The notes below the pieces were generated by a model. The model had not been told where the DNA came from and did no database searches. It worked only from the letters and a program-made list of their open reading frames with translations. Shown here piece after piece: positions 37,501 through 46,300 of a stretch of DNA of 64,000 bases; the stretch's first letter is position 1, and each line of letters starts with the position of its first letter. The stretch is from NCBI GenBank assembly GCA_964035545.1, contig OZ037768.1, forward strand, positions 6,501,241 to 6,565,240, written 5' to 3'. The translations under genes and the position numbers were made by a program. This DNA comes from Bugula neritina (taxonomy: Eukaryota; Bryozoa; Gymnolaemata; Cheilostomatida; Bugulidae).

Positions 37501-40500
37501 GTATTTGCGAGTCTGTGAACGGCCCAGAAGAAATGACTTATAACTACACAACAGGAAAGTTCTGTACTGAATACTCTTTTCAAGTACAAGCCATAACCGA
37601 CAATGATTTAGCCAGTAAACCTTCGGATCCTTTGCTGGTGAAATGGCCCGGCGTTATACCCCCAACTGTGAGACAGATAGCCTCAGAGACAAACAGTTCA
37701 CTCAAGCTATGCTGGGAGATTCCTTACTGTACTGAGGGCATCAAGATCAAACACTACAAGGTTTGTCTTAGCTTGATAATGTATCTTACGCCATCTTGAA
37801 TATTGTAGTTATATCTTATTATTGTGATTGTTTGAAAGGTAGCTGTTTTATATAACTGTGCAAATAGTGAAATACTTGTTCATTCAACCAGTTTGTTGCA
37901 TTTCGTCTCGCAGGTTGTGTGTCGAGAAGTTGACACTCAGAAAATTGTACAAACCGTGTGTCCCATTCACCCCGAGACAACCCAGGCTGAGCTATACAAT
38001 GTGAGGAAGGGCAACTACCAAGTCTACTTGGAAATCTATGTGAGTGTTTGTGGGTACATGTATTGGTGATATATATTTACAGCTGGGCTCATAATATATA
38101 CAAATACTTTTATGACTGGTTTATTGTATTTGTTTTGGACTTTTGGTATGCAATTTAATGGGAAATCATATATTATATTCCTTAAATGTTTATTCTGTAG
38201 CTTCACGGCAATTCTGACATATTCCGGTCGGACGCTGTGACAGTGGAGCCTTTCATATTCCCGGATCCTCCTGCTATCACGGTCACAGTTGTGGGACTAG
38301 AAGAGAGGAGACAACTTGAGAAAATAACCAGTGATCTTGTCAACAAAAGATACAGGTAACTGGGAAGGAGTTGTAAGACTACCCGAATATTAGAACACAA
38401 TGTGCTTCTTAAATAGCATAAGTCTTTCATTATAGTAGATAGGATTGCCTGCAGTTTGAAGTTGCCTTTCCTAATTGCAAATTAATCTTCAGGTAGTCTT
38501 TTTGAAGCTGCAATTACTTTTGAAATAGAAAATGTGAATAATTAGAATTTCAGATGAATTTCTTGACTATGTTGTAAGAAGCATAATGATAATGATATAT
38601 AAACAAAGTTATATGTTGTGACATGTTAAAATATATAGCCTAGAATGCAAATCCTCACCACAACTAGGCATGTTGGCATAAAATTTAGCCTCAGCATATT
38701 ATGTTTTTGCAATAAGCACTTCTAACTTGTATGTATATATCTGGCAGTATATGATGACTCATTTACATTATATTATTATATGATGCATATATTATATTTC
38801 CATCTACATATTACATTCAGTTACCTATTACCATGTATTATTGAATGTAATACGGTATTAAGAGATGCATATGTGTTTTACGATAAAGGTTGATCAGTGT
38901 ACTCGCTGATGCTGGCAAAAATGAAGGTGTGATTCCGGGCTACAAGTTCAAGCGTACAGATGTTGTGCATGCTCAGGCTAAGGCCAAGGACTACTTAATG
39001 CAAGTAGACGGCATGCTAGATGATTGCTTTAGATCCTTGGCTAACTACACAGGTATATTTGAACCTGCTCAACTTATTTTTATTACATGTGGTAAAGTTT
39101 TAATCCATATTAGAATAGTATTTATGTCATGAAGATATAAAAGTGGAGATGGTATTATTGATGCCTATAATGTTTATTGAATACTGAAGGTTGGTTATTG
39201 ATGATACAGACAAAGCAAAAGATAAAGATTATTTGTGTTGTACTGTAGCTACTAAGTCCACTCCAATGCCACTATTTTAATTCATTATTTACTTATACAC
39301 ATAATAATGCAAATAGTGTCCACCACGCCTATAAAACTTGAGGTGTGTAAGCTAAATTTCTGGTTAATAACTGCTTGTTTTGAAGTAGGAAATACTATTG
39401 CATCTACTTTGGTATGCAAAAGTAATGAGAAAAAGTAATAAAGTCAGTTAATTATAGCCATTAGCAACCACTAGATATTCTTCCTGACCAATAGTTTGTT
39501 CGTAACCAAAATTAATTATGGGAGTTGTCTCCCCTCGAAGTTATTTTCTTATTGAAGTGCTGTTAACTTGTAGCATGCGTTTTTAAATTATGGAATTTTT
39601 TGTACAAGTAAAATAATTTGTGCTTTTGATGCAGATTTGCAAGTAGTATTTCTCATATGTATCATAATATAACATCCACTATTTAGCACACCAGTTTACT
39701 TATTATTTAAAAGCTAGTAGTATATAATGGGATGTTTAGTACTGGTTAATGGACTGTGTGGAAGACCTACATCGGAGTATGAATTCATTAGCTCTGGGGA
39801 AAGTCCCCGGATCCAGACCAGCGAGTGGTGTGCCGGCTATCTGTACCAGCCAGCTGTCACTCAGACCTTGCAAGGGCCATGACTGTCTCAGACAAGAGCC
39901 TGTTTGATGCAGCTGGTGTTCATCGCAGCACAGTTATGTAGGGTGTGTCATGTACATAACCTCAATGGGGCTTACTCTCTGCTCAGTCCTTTTACCAAAA
40001 TTTTTATTAATATTTCTAGGTAGCCTATTGGTTCATATCAGTTGGACAAATACTCAGTCTAGTCGAGATGTGTCGGTTAGTGGGTATCGTGTGCTGGTGG
40101 ACGGTAAACAGTTCGGAACAACTCTACATTCTGGTGTTAATAATGTCCGAATCAAGCTAAACCTAGAGTCACATGTACATAGAATCTCAATGGTGACCGT
40201 GTCGGCCAAACCCTATGGTATAAGCGGAGAGTCTAATACTGTCGATGTTTTAACGACTCCCTTCAGACCATTTGTAGCCTTCTGCTATCAAAATCTACAC
40301 CAGCAAGACTCTAGGTTTGTTGATTTATTGTGTTTATCTCATGTTCAAATTTTAAGTGACTGAAAAGTGGCATTGCTTTTAAGTTTTATAAAAATGCAAA
40401 AGATTGTATAGCGTGTTATTATTATTATGTTATTATTTATATATACTAATACAAATAATATTCCAGGTGGCCAAGTGCAGGTTCCTGCCGATATGATTCT

Positions 40501-42161
40501 GCCGTGGACTATGAGAGGCAGCAGACGAAGATGAAACTCTCTCACAAGGGTCTGCTGCACAAACAGCTCTCACCTCCACAAGTGAATGTTTTGGACGTGT
40601 TTGAATGTGAATTCAAACGACTGCTGCCTCCTGGTGGCCCTGAAAGACCCACCATTCTTTTGTTCTGGAGCAGCTGGTGCTTGTCTTCACAAAGAGTAAT
40701 GGAATACATGTTCAAGTTTTCTCAGTTCAATAATCACAAGGTACACACATTAGATCTTTGTGACAGGCAACTGGGCACACATTGCAGCTGCCAGTTGGCT
40801 GTTGAAATAGCTTTTACTATTTTATTTTTGATTGCCTGCTACATAGATCATGCAGTTTACATTACATATGAATAATATACTTGTAAGATATTTTGATTAG
40901 GTTTAGTCAGCTATAACTCCTTGTAACATCTCTTGTTGTGTTATAGTATGACTTTGTGTCACTCGCTTGTGGTCTCGATGTCACCATCCCAGAAGAAAGA
41001 GCTGATCTTGTACACCGCATAACCAGTAATGGATGGAATGACGAACACGCCATGTGGCATGTAACTGACCAGTCAGCATCAACTGTTGTTGCTGCACAGA
41101 CCTTCATACAGCAGAACCTGATTGGTGTGTTTCATCACTTTGTTCATAGGCTAAACTGAGTAACGATTCCAAGACATGCCTATATTTTCATGTGTCCATT
41201 TTTATATAATATGATGTATTGTGTACAAAGTAGCTGTAACTATAATTTTTTATAGGTAAAGATGGCAAAAAGATCAAGAATGTAGTAAACGGCCCTCAAA
41301 TAGCATTTGGCAACACTTCTGATCTGCTGGGAATACCTGGTGTACCAACCATTGTTGTCATACACCCATCAAGTAAGTTCATATTATTGGTATTATAGTG
41401 TACACCTACACCATATGCTGATAACCAATTCGAAATACTAATCTGATTTGTTAAAATATAACTGAAGCAATAAAATAAAATGTTTCTTTTCTATTTATTT
41501 TAGTATTAATGCGTTTAGTTAGTTGTATGTAGATACTTTTCATTAATTTATTTTTATTTTCTAATGACTCTGTTTTCATTGAAGTTTTTTCAAGTTGGTG
41601 GCTACTTCTCAAATTTTTAATAATCAACTTGTATCTATTCATTACACACATGATTTCTCTTTAGATTATATAGCATGGATGGGAACTTTTTGTACTTATG
41701 ACCAGAGCACATTTGACATCTTCATTGAGCACACTCTATCAGAGTGTTTAGGACTAACTTGTTCCATGGAAAGCTGTGAACAATGCCAAGCAAATGCTGA
41801 CCTTTACGGTAACTATGTTATCACACTCTCTTATGCCTACAAATTTCATTCACATCATAATACTACTGCAACCTATTGAGTGCATTTGCATGTTACAGGG
41901 CTGCTAACTAATTCTATTGGGCCAAACAACGGTAAAAGGCAAACCTCCGGTCCACCTTTAGTGATACCAACCACTGAGAAGCATATATATGGAGGCAGGC
42001 AACATCCTGCGCTAAAGAGGCCGCAATCCTCCAAACTGGCTAAAAGACCTGCTCAGACGAAAGGTGTTCGAAGTAGACCACACTCTGCCACATCTAGCAA
42101 AGGCAGCATATCTATTGCCAAACGTCCATATTCAGCAAAAAGTTCAGACAGAGAAATTTAA
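7577..42161 (+). CDS. giant cupredoxin-FN3-thioredoxin multidomain protein (56 exons, 3,646 aa)
   Basis: I reconstructed 56 exons from MSEFEKKRRAAKI (ATG at 7577-7579) to a TAA at 42159-42161. All junctions keep phase and the coding sum is 10,941 nt. Domain order by approximate residue: cupredoxin-like 1-7 (15-742), Fn3-associated/chitobiase-C-like (743-850), FN3 1-2 (865-1085), disordered Ser/Thr/Pro/Gln region (1092-1580), acidic/proline linker (to about 1708), FN3 3-16 (1710-3320), thioredoxin fold (3322-3535), Cys cluster, and basic RP-motif tail (3560-3646). No signal peptide or membrane segment is visible, so it is probably intracellular. The FN3 domains often carry GYRVYVDG or GYKVLLNG strands like those of RIM-binding proteins. 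The RP/SA-rich tail recalls axonemal and microtubule-associated proteins. A ciliary scaffold role is inference; I do not recognise a named orthologue. Exons are listed in the block entries below. Confidence 0.85.
8117..8706 (+). repeat. 43-bp minisatellite, 14 copies, copying an exon end plus its 5' splice site
   Basis: The unit begins actctagatgtcagtgttta and continues with tgaagggcaggtgagtgtta plus a short caa tail (43 bp). Copy 1 is the real 3' end of exon 2 (LDVSVYEGQ) and its donor at 8146/8147. Thirteen further copies follow without gaps in the intron. GT donors are intact in 12 of the 14 copies including the real one; copy 3 has GGCAG/GCGAGT, copy 6 has GTGGGT, and copy 14 has lost the site. 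Divergence grows toward the 3' end. Confidence 0.95.
10233..10303 (+). tRNA. tRNA-Gly(GCC): tRNA-Gly (anticodon GCC)
   Basis: A 71-nt cloverleaf. The acceptor GCATCGG (10233-10239) pairs with CCGATGC (10296-10302), followed by discriminator A. The A box TGGTTCAGTGG, anticodon loop CTGCCAC with GCC, and B box GGTTCGATTCC are all intact, and a T6 Pol III terminator follows at once. It lies in sense orientation in intron 4 of the giant gene and ends 77 bp before exon 5. Confidence 0.97.
13690..15340 (-). pseudogene. remnant of a multicopy HEEADT/SxDTDV-type invertebrate gene
   Basis: On the - strand, from high to low coordinates, the fragments are: LDHEEADTQTLLHAK and VIIKSQDTDVSLFAK (15193-14948); HALTGCDST near 14403-14380; VEQFVYKLYG, DDVRYAIFCS and LPPTKDELNFRVKRADYQAA (14333-14085); and a Cys-rich end LKCSACTDVRQCKDC (13913-13800). 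This motif order matches a family I recall as highly multicopy in cnidarian and lophotrochozoan genomes and of unknown function. The fragments lie in different frames with stops between them, and about 500 bp of AT-rich DNA separates the first two, so the copy is broken. Its position between the TIRs suggests it is transposon cargo. Confidence 0.6.
15841..16220. repeat. diverged tandem duplication of about 190 bp
   Basis: About 15841-16027 and 16031-16220 share ordered words: agaagtgaaaaa / agaaaagtgaaaaa, aataattccaagata (in both), acaactcctg (in both), aaagagcttttgtg / gaagcgcttttgtg, and tagagtttt (in both). The unit lies just inside the right TIR of the intron 10 element. Confidence 0.6.
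20262..20419 (+). other. candidate alternative terminal exon (short cupredoxin-only isoform)
   Basis: A plausible acceptor (TTTTGAATTAG, ending at 20261) opens an exon in the phase left by exon 17 (G plus GT). It encodes RRWLHVSKTENLIFDEQVIV followed by a Cys-containing stretch (ECSPTC, QENCEI), then a TAA at 20417-20419, 52 codons in all. AATAAA hexamers follow at 20630-20635 and 20639-20644. If used, it would end the protein after the seventh cupredoxin-like domain. A 52-codon open stretch can arise by chance in such DNA, so this is tentative. Confidence 0.35.
20731..21379 (+). other. exons 18-19: Fn3-associated / chitobiase C-like domain
   Basis: Exons 20731-20888 and 21194-21379. The segment ECATEGAEIYFTIDGNTPYP is the typical signature of the Fn3-associated (CHB_HEX_C_1-like) fold, which usually reads GAEIYYTLDGSTP, and FCFVRACALYDGM supplies the following strand. 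Exon 19 ends in an acidic Thr/Glu-rich linker (TTTTEESEAETD). Donors at the end of exon 19 (21379/21380) and inside it (after TSR) are both possible; the first keeps phase with exon 20. Confidence 0.7.
21572..23950 (+). other. exons 20-23: FN3 domains 1-2
   Basis: Exons 21572-21703, 22559-22732, 23269-23412, 23698-23950. FN3 features: MFLSWDELSERCGRLVKGYR joined to LFINGVVYC and GGHTYEVVLECLP; then KLVIVWRSIATSSLPLQGYL, VYLNNVQCG and GMAYTVSVAAVP. Exon 23 also encodes a proline-rich linker leading into the disordered exon. Confidence 0.7.
24154..25620 (+). other. exon 24: 489-codon disordered Ser/Thr/Pro/Gln-rich exon
   Basis: A single 1,467-nt exon, far longer than the other 55 (mostly 40-350 nt). 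It begins TSESSGEETESESATETG and continues as low-complexity sequence with arginine-serine patches (NSRNGSRSSSRPAS) and no predicted fold. It separates FN3 domains 2 and 3. A cryptic donor after PRRQ at about 24250 could give a shorter form. It is probably a flexible spacer or phosphorylation-rich region. Confidence 0.75.
25795..27442 (+). other. exons 25-28: proline-rich and acidic linker
   Basis: Exons 25795-25839, 26635-26666, 26821-26964, 27281-27442. The encoded text (FVQPPQKQEVE, NPAYRPIP, VVPDTPDGLGSMQPPPKD, VVVPVDTPSADLLVDETHAA) has no domain I recognise and continues the disordered segment. Exon 26 is only 32 nt. Confidence 0.65.
27182..27222 (+). other. G-rich tract, possible G-quadruplex, upstream of exon 28
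   Basis: At least six runs of four or more G separated by ta, tt or a (for example ggttggggtaggggtagggg). The tract ends about 58 bp before the exon 28 start at 27281, within the stretch where branch point and polypyrimidine signals normally lie. Confidence 0.7.
27740..32251 (+). other. exons 29-38: FN3 domains 3-8
   Basis: Exons 27740-27915, 28096-28212, 28377-28695, 28980-29248, 29467-29663, 29952-30214, 30592-30751, 31145-31264, 31545-31730, 31998-32251. Typical FN3 strands are VTIQWSAAKANTIPVAGYKV, VVVIAWDAPKQ with YYSIYVDG, GIDITWEVPQQYGDAVLSGY, VLLVWKHK and LQIGWDPPRERG. The exon 35 acceptor is a choice: GTTAG at 30587-30591 keeps phase with the strong donor after exon 34, while ATACAG at 30592-30597 does not. 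Confidence 0.72.
36143..36305 (+). ncRNA. RNU1: U1 spliceosomal snRNA, intact, nested in intron 44
   Basis: The 163-nt sequence matches U1 along its length. It starts ATACTTACCTGG (5'-splice-site recognition), has the U1-70K loop gatcatgaagg at 36170-36180, the U1A/SNF loop attgcac at 36207-36213, the Sm site aatttttgg at 36267-36275, and a last hairpin ending gggggactgcgttcgcgcta then tcccct. An AAAGAAAG stretch just downstream resembles a metazoan snRNA 3' box. It is in the sense orientation of the host gene. All binding sites are intact, so it is probably functional. Confidence 0.95.
39720..39950. other. GC-richer island of unknown nature in intron 50
   Basis: This stretch is much less AT-rich than its surroundings and has open frames on the + strand in more than one register (for example RVVCRLSVPASCHSDLARAM). 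No exon boundary keeps phase with exons 50 and 51, which already join correctly. It may be a mobile-element fragment, a dead exon, or foreign DNA. Confidence 0.4.
40467..42161 (+). other. exons 52-56: thioredoxin-fold domain, Cys cluster and RP-motif tail
   Basis: Exons 40467-40740, 40947-41124, 41256-41372, 41665-41808, 41899-42161. TILLFWSSWCLSSQRVMEYM gives a thioredoxin-like strand and active-site helix with WCLSS instead of WCxxC. GIPGVPTIVVIHP supplies the cis-Pro loop. The domain is followed by ECLGLTCSMESCEQC, a CX4CX4CX2C cluster that could bind metal. The tail has four Arg-Pro motifs (LKRPQSS, AKRPAQT, SRPHSATSS, AKRPYSAKSS), a style common in axonemal proteins. The protein ends with DREI. 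Confidence 0.8.
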
Positions 42162-43342
42162 AATAAACTTTGCCATTGCCAAGTTCACACTGGTCTTTTG
42201 ATTTCAAGTTTTGTGAAGTCTCAGAATAACAGTGTGTTTAAATTTTCTACGACAGTCTATTTTCAGTATATATAAATTAAGCATGTATTTGTTATACATT
42301 CAACACTGTGATTTAATTTACTGCGATTTCACGCTTCAACAATTATGACATCAAGTTTTACATAATAATGTTATGCAAATCAATGTTTTCTTTAGAAATG
42401 CCTATATTTTTAACTTTTACAACAATTAGATATATGTTATATAAATAATTGGGTGCATTTACAAAATGCATAATATATTAAAACTCCTTATTTTGCAGAG
42501 ATTTCTAAAATACTAGCAAATTCTAGCTTTGTTGTAATGAGATTTTATTTGTGTTAATTTATTTGTGTGGATGAAGTAATCTCTGTTTATACTCTTTAGA
42601 TTTATAAACAATAAAACTTTCATGAATAAATAAATATTGAACATTCTTGACAACGTATTGAAGTTCTAATTCTATTTAAATTGGAGCCTGGTGTTGAAAT
42701 ATAAAGCAATGTATGTAGAGTATATTATTATATTTCTTTACATAATTTATATTGATTTGATTACTACTTATTTATGAAAAACAAAATACAAAAATATAAT
42801 TAGAAGTTTAGTTGAGTATATGAATATTATTTTACAATACAGCATTAGATTATTTATCATTGCATATTTTCATTGTTAATACTACTACACTGAGCCAGGC
42901 AATGTGATAATTTAATGATGAACCACAAGGTATATTTCATTTACTTCAAGTGTGAACACTTGCAATGAAGGCTCCTTTAATCGAAAATACAGTTAGAGAA
43001 AAATGCTGAGCTCAAAAGTTTATGCAGGAATACACCAAACATTATGGATTATTGCAACAAATTGGATCAAAGTGAAACTTTAATTAAAACCCACTTGTAC
43101 TCACTGTGCAGGTGGCTTGGTGAACTGTGTGCGAATAGGTGCAAAAATTGGAAAGTAAATTCTCAAAAAGCTGAAGAACTAAGATCAGAATATTATACAG
43201 CTAAGATTGAACTACTTACAAGTGCAGGAACTGAAGGAGTATTTAGTATAATGAGTATAACATAGTGTAGGTAAAAGTGCAATAAGTTAGTAGGAATACA
43301 AAGCTTTTCTCTGTGAATTATGTACAAGGGAGGACAATCACT
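42162..43342. other. 3'-flanking region between two convergent genes
   Basis: AATAAA hexamers at 42162-42167, 42610-42615 and 42625-42630 follow the giant gene; the last two are the likelier poly(A) signals. The remainder probably holds the 3' UTR of the - strand cordon-bleu homologue, whose own poly(A) signal I cannot place with confidence. No gene is recognised. Confidence 0.6.
42610..42630 (+). terminator. polyadenylation signals of the giant gene
   Basis: Two AATAAA hexamers (42610-42615 and 42625-42630) lie about 450 bp after the stop codon in AT-rich sequence. Confidence 0.5.
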
Positions 43343-46300
43343 TCACACATTTTCTGACCAGTTTATCTCATCAGCTTTCACCTGCAAGGTAAACAAGGGA
43401 AATGAATATTCAAACTAATTCAAGTTGAAAATAAAAGAGTGAAAAGTGAGAAAATACAGCGCACCTGTCTCAACTTGCCAATTCCACCTGAGCTTCTGAT
43501 TGCTATCATCAGTTCCTCTCGGGGATCCAGCTCTGTGGGGGTGGGCTACAAACCAAATCAGTTTATTGTAAACAACATACAGTAGCAGGAGATATTTAAA
43601 TAGAATGCATTTTATACAATTGTATGCAGTTTTGGTGAGCAAATAATATATACAACAAATAGATTTAAAACACAGCCCCATAGCAAATATGTATGCATTA
43701 AAAAATGTTAAATTTAACAATGAAACATGCGGAATGAGAACAGATATGTAGACATATTAGTAGTAAGCAGTACTACGCCCCTAGAGAAGGCACGTCATGC
43801 AGTACATTGACTGTTCATAAGGTAAACATGTTTCTAACACTGAATGTTACATACACATCAGGTGTGTTGCTCATTGACAAATAAAAGGGATTAATAGAAG
43901 TGATAGATAATTAGACTGAGGTTCCTAAGAATATCTATTTGAAAAGGGATCTCCAGCTAGTCCCCCCTTTATATAACACATACATTCTTAACACATATAC
44001 AGAAGTTACCTCCCTTGAATCAACTGACAAAAATTTACAGAATTAGGAATCATGGCCCAAATTCAATAAATTGAATAGTGCATGGCGTATTGCACAATGA
44101 GTGAATTACAGGCGGACCTTTTGTCAAATTGGAAATGGCTAATAAGTTAATATTAGGAACACAACTTTACAGTTGGAGAAGTTCTAAGCTAAATACAGCG
44201 TACAACAGGCAGCTAATGGTCACGCACATGCAAAGATGCTAACATGGACCTTTTATATTAGCTCAAGACCTTACTAACATTGTGATTTGGGGCACCCAGC
44301 ACAGAAGTGCCTTAAAATGTCAAAGTTTGTCACTAGAAATATGTGGTTCATAAACAATAATGCTGAGAAGCCAGGCGTCAAGTTGAAATGACCCCTTGGT
44401 GTATGGAATAAGACTGGGAGCAAAGGCTATGAAATAATTTCCACTTTTGACCGTATAATTGCCTCATGTCCAACAATACAAAGAGGGACATCTCATTACA
44501 CCTCTACTTGCATCATTTTATAAAACGTCAATTACTAAATATCACGGTTTAATTAAATGGCTAGAAGTCAATGCCGTGTCAATTGACCTCTACCTACCTG
44601 TATATGATGTCTATTATTAGAATTCTGCGGTGGAAAAGGATCAGAAACTGATCGTTTACTATTTTTGTGTCGAGTTTTCTGAGGTTTGTGTCTAACCACG
44701 TCGATTTCTCGAAGCTCATCTGACGAAGATTGCGACGATGAGTCAGCGGGCGTACGTCTGCAGATTTCACAACAAATCACTTGGTTTACAAAATTTAGAG
44801 AGCTCAGTCTATGAGCTTGACAGCTACATGCAAGACGCAGAGAGTACATGAACAAGCTTCTTGTGCAGACTAAACTAGCTGAAGCTACTGAGCATAATGC
44901 TCTAGGTGTGGCACAGCATGCAGCGTATTGATGCTATAAAATCACAAACATGCACAGATTATTTATAATTGAAACTCTTACCGCCCATAGTTGGGTTTTC
45001 CCTTGGCGCTTGTTATCTCCGCCAGCAGAGAGCCTCGGGCTGATGGCGGTCTATTGAACCTTGGGTCATTTGACTTGTCTTTACCATTCGATAATTTCTG
45101 GAATAACAAAAACAAAAAGTGTATGAATACACAGCTACTAGTCAACAGCTATATTATAGTACAAAACTGAGGGACTTATATAGATAGAGTATTCATTAGG
45201 CATAGGCACTCACCTGGCTAGAGCTTTTGTAGCCGTTTGTTGTGACAGCATGGGTAACAGGTGTTTGTGAGGTAGTAGATGGCAAATTACCATTGGCTAA
45301 ACTCGGTGCTATTTCTCTCTCAGCAACGTTGCTTGGGACAGAATCTCGTTCACCACTCGACACATAAATGCCTCTACAACAGTACACAGTAGAGTAGTGC
45401 ACAGTAGAGTAATACACAGTAGAGTAGTATACAGTAGAGTAGTACACAGTAGAGTAGTGCACAGTAGAGTAGTACACAGTAGAGTAGTACACAGTAGAGT
45501 AGTACACAGTAGAGTAGTACACAGTAGAGTAGTACACAGTAGAGTAGTACACAGTAGAGTAGTACACAGTAGAGTAGTACACAGTAGAGTAGTACACAGT
45601 GGAGTAGTACACAGTAGAGTAATACACAGTACAGTTGTATACAGTAGAGTAGTACACAGTGGAGTAGTACACAGTAGAGTAGTACACAGTAGAGTAGTAC
45701 ACAGTAGAGTAGTATACAGCACACATACCTATCTGGAGCATAGTCAGATGTCCTGCCCCCTCTATCTCTTATATTCTTCATCAACATCTCTACAGGGTCC
45801 AGCTGTGGCTCAGCTTTTTTTATAACTCTGCTAGCAGCTGACCTCAGCGTGACCTACAAAGTGTTTTCTGTTACAGTGAAATGAGCAGCCATAGTTACAC
45901 ATGCAAATGGCGCTAAACTTATGAGTCATACATGTGTGATAATATGGCCAGATTCTGTGCAGTTATGGCAGCAACTTTCTCGCCTCACTGAATCTAACGA
46001 CTCATAAACACAAGCGTTTGATAAGCGGGTAGACACTCGTGTTTCACAAACTCCATGGCGTTGTTGAAAAGAAAATAAAGCAGCTCTAAAGCATGAACAC
46101 ACAAATTAAATTTTAATTAACATTAAAAGTATGCTAGGCTTGATAAATAACTGTGTTATAAATTATAAAGTAAAAGCATTCTCACTTACGTTGCTTTCTC
46201 CAATATTCTGAAAATAAACCCACGACTTAAAGAGATGAAGAAACATATTGTATAGAAATTTCTCTTATTATAAATAAGCATAATATTAAATAAAATTCAA

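Larger units (their letters stand above)
32509..40314 (+). other. exons 39-51: FN3 domains 9-16
   Basis: Exons 32509-32743, 32837-33001, 33482-33741, 34049-34329, 34743-35021, 35273-35441, 36787-36900, 37067-37251, 37409-37760, 37914-38039, 38201-38355, 38889-39052, 40020-40314. FN3 cores include AELNWSPAIVFGNNRLLSYV, ANLFWDKP, IHVKWNTQSHNPDIKQW, FTIEWGEPRCYGGVRVKGY, ISIQWERPRCYGSAHITGY, LKLCWEIPYCTEGIKIKHY and VHISWTNTQ with GYRVLVDG. The repeated CYG/CTEG next to the Trp strand is a family-internal signature. FN3 16 appears interrupted by a Lys/Asp-rich insertion in exons 49-50. Confidence 0.72.

Noticed and set aside
43044-43265. 73-codon + strand open frame between the convergent genes
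   Set aside because: It looks protein-like (CRWLGELCANRCKNW) but has no splice or promoter evidence and lies in the likely 3' UTR of the COBL homologue. Chance is the simpler explanation.
45196-45825. Long open frames of repeated VYYST, LLCTT or SRVVH units on both strands
   Set aside because: They arise because the 15-bp repeat is a multiple of three without stops. The region is an intron of the COBL homologue with clear splice sites on both sides.
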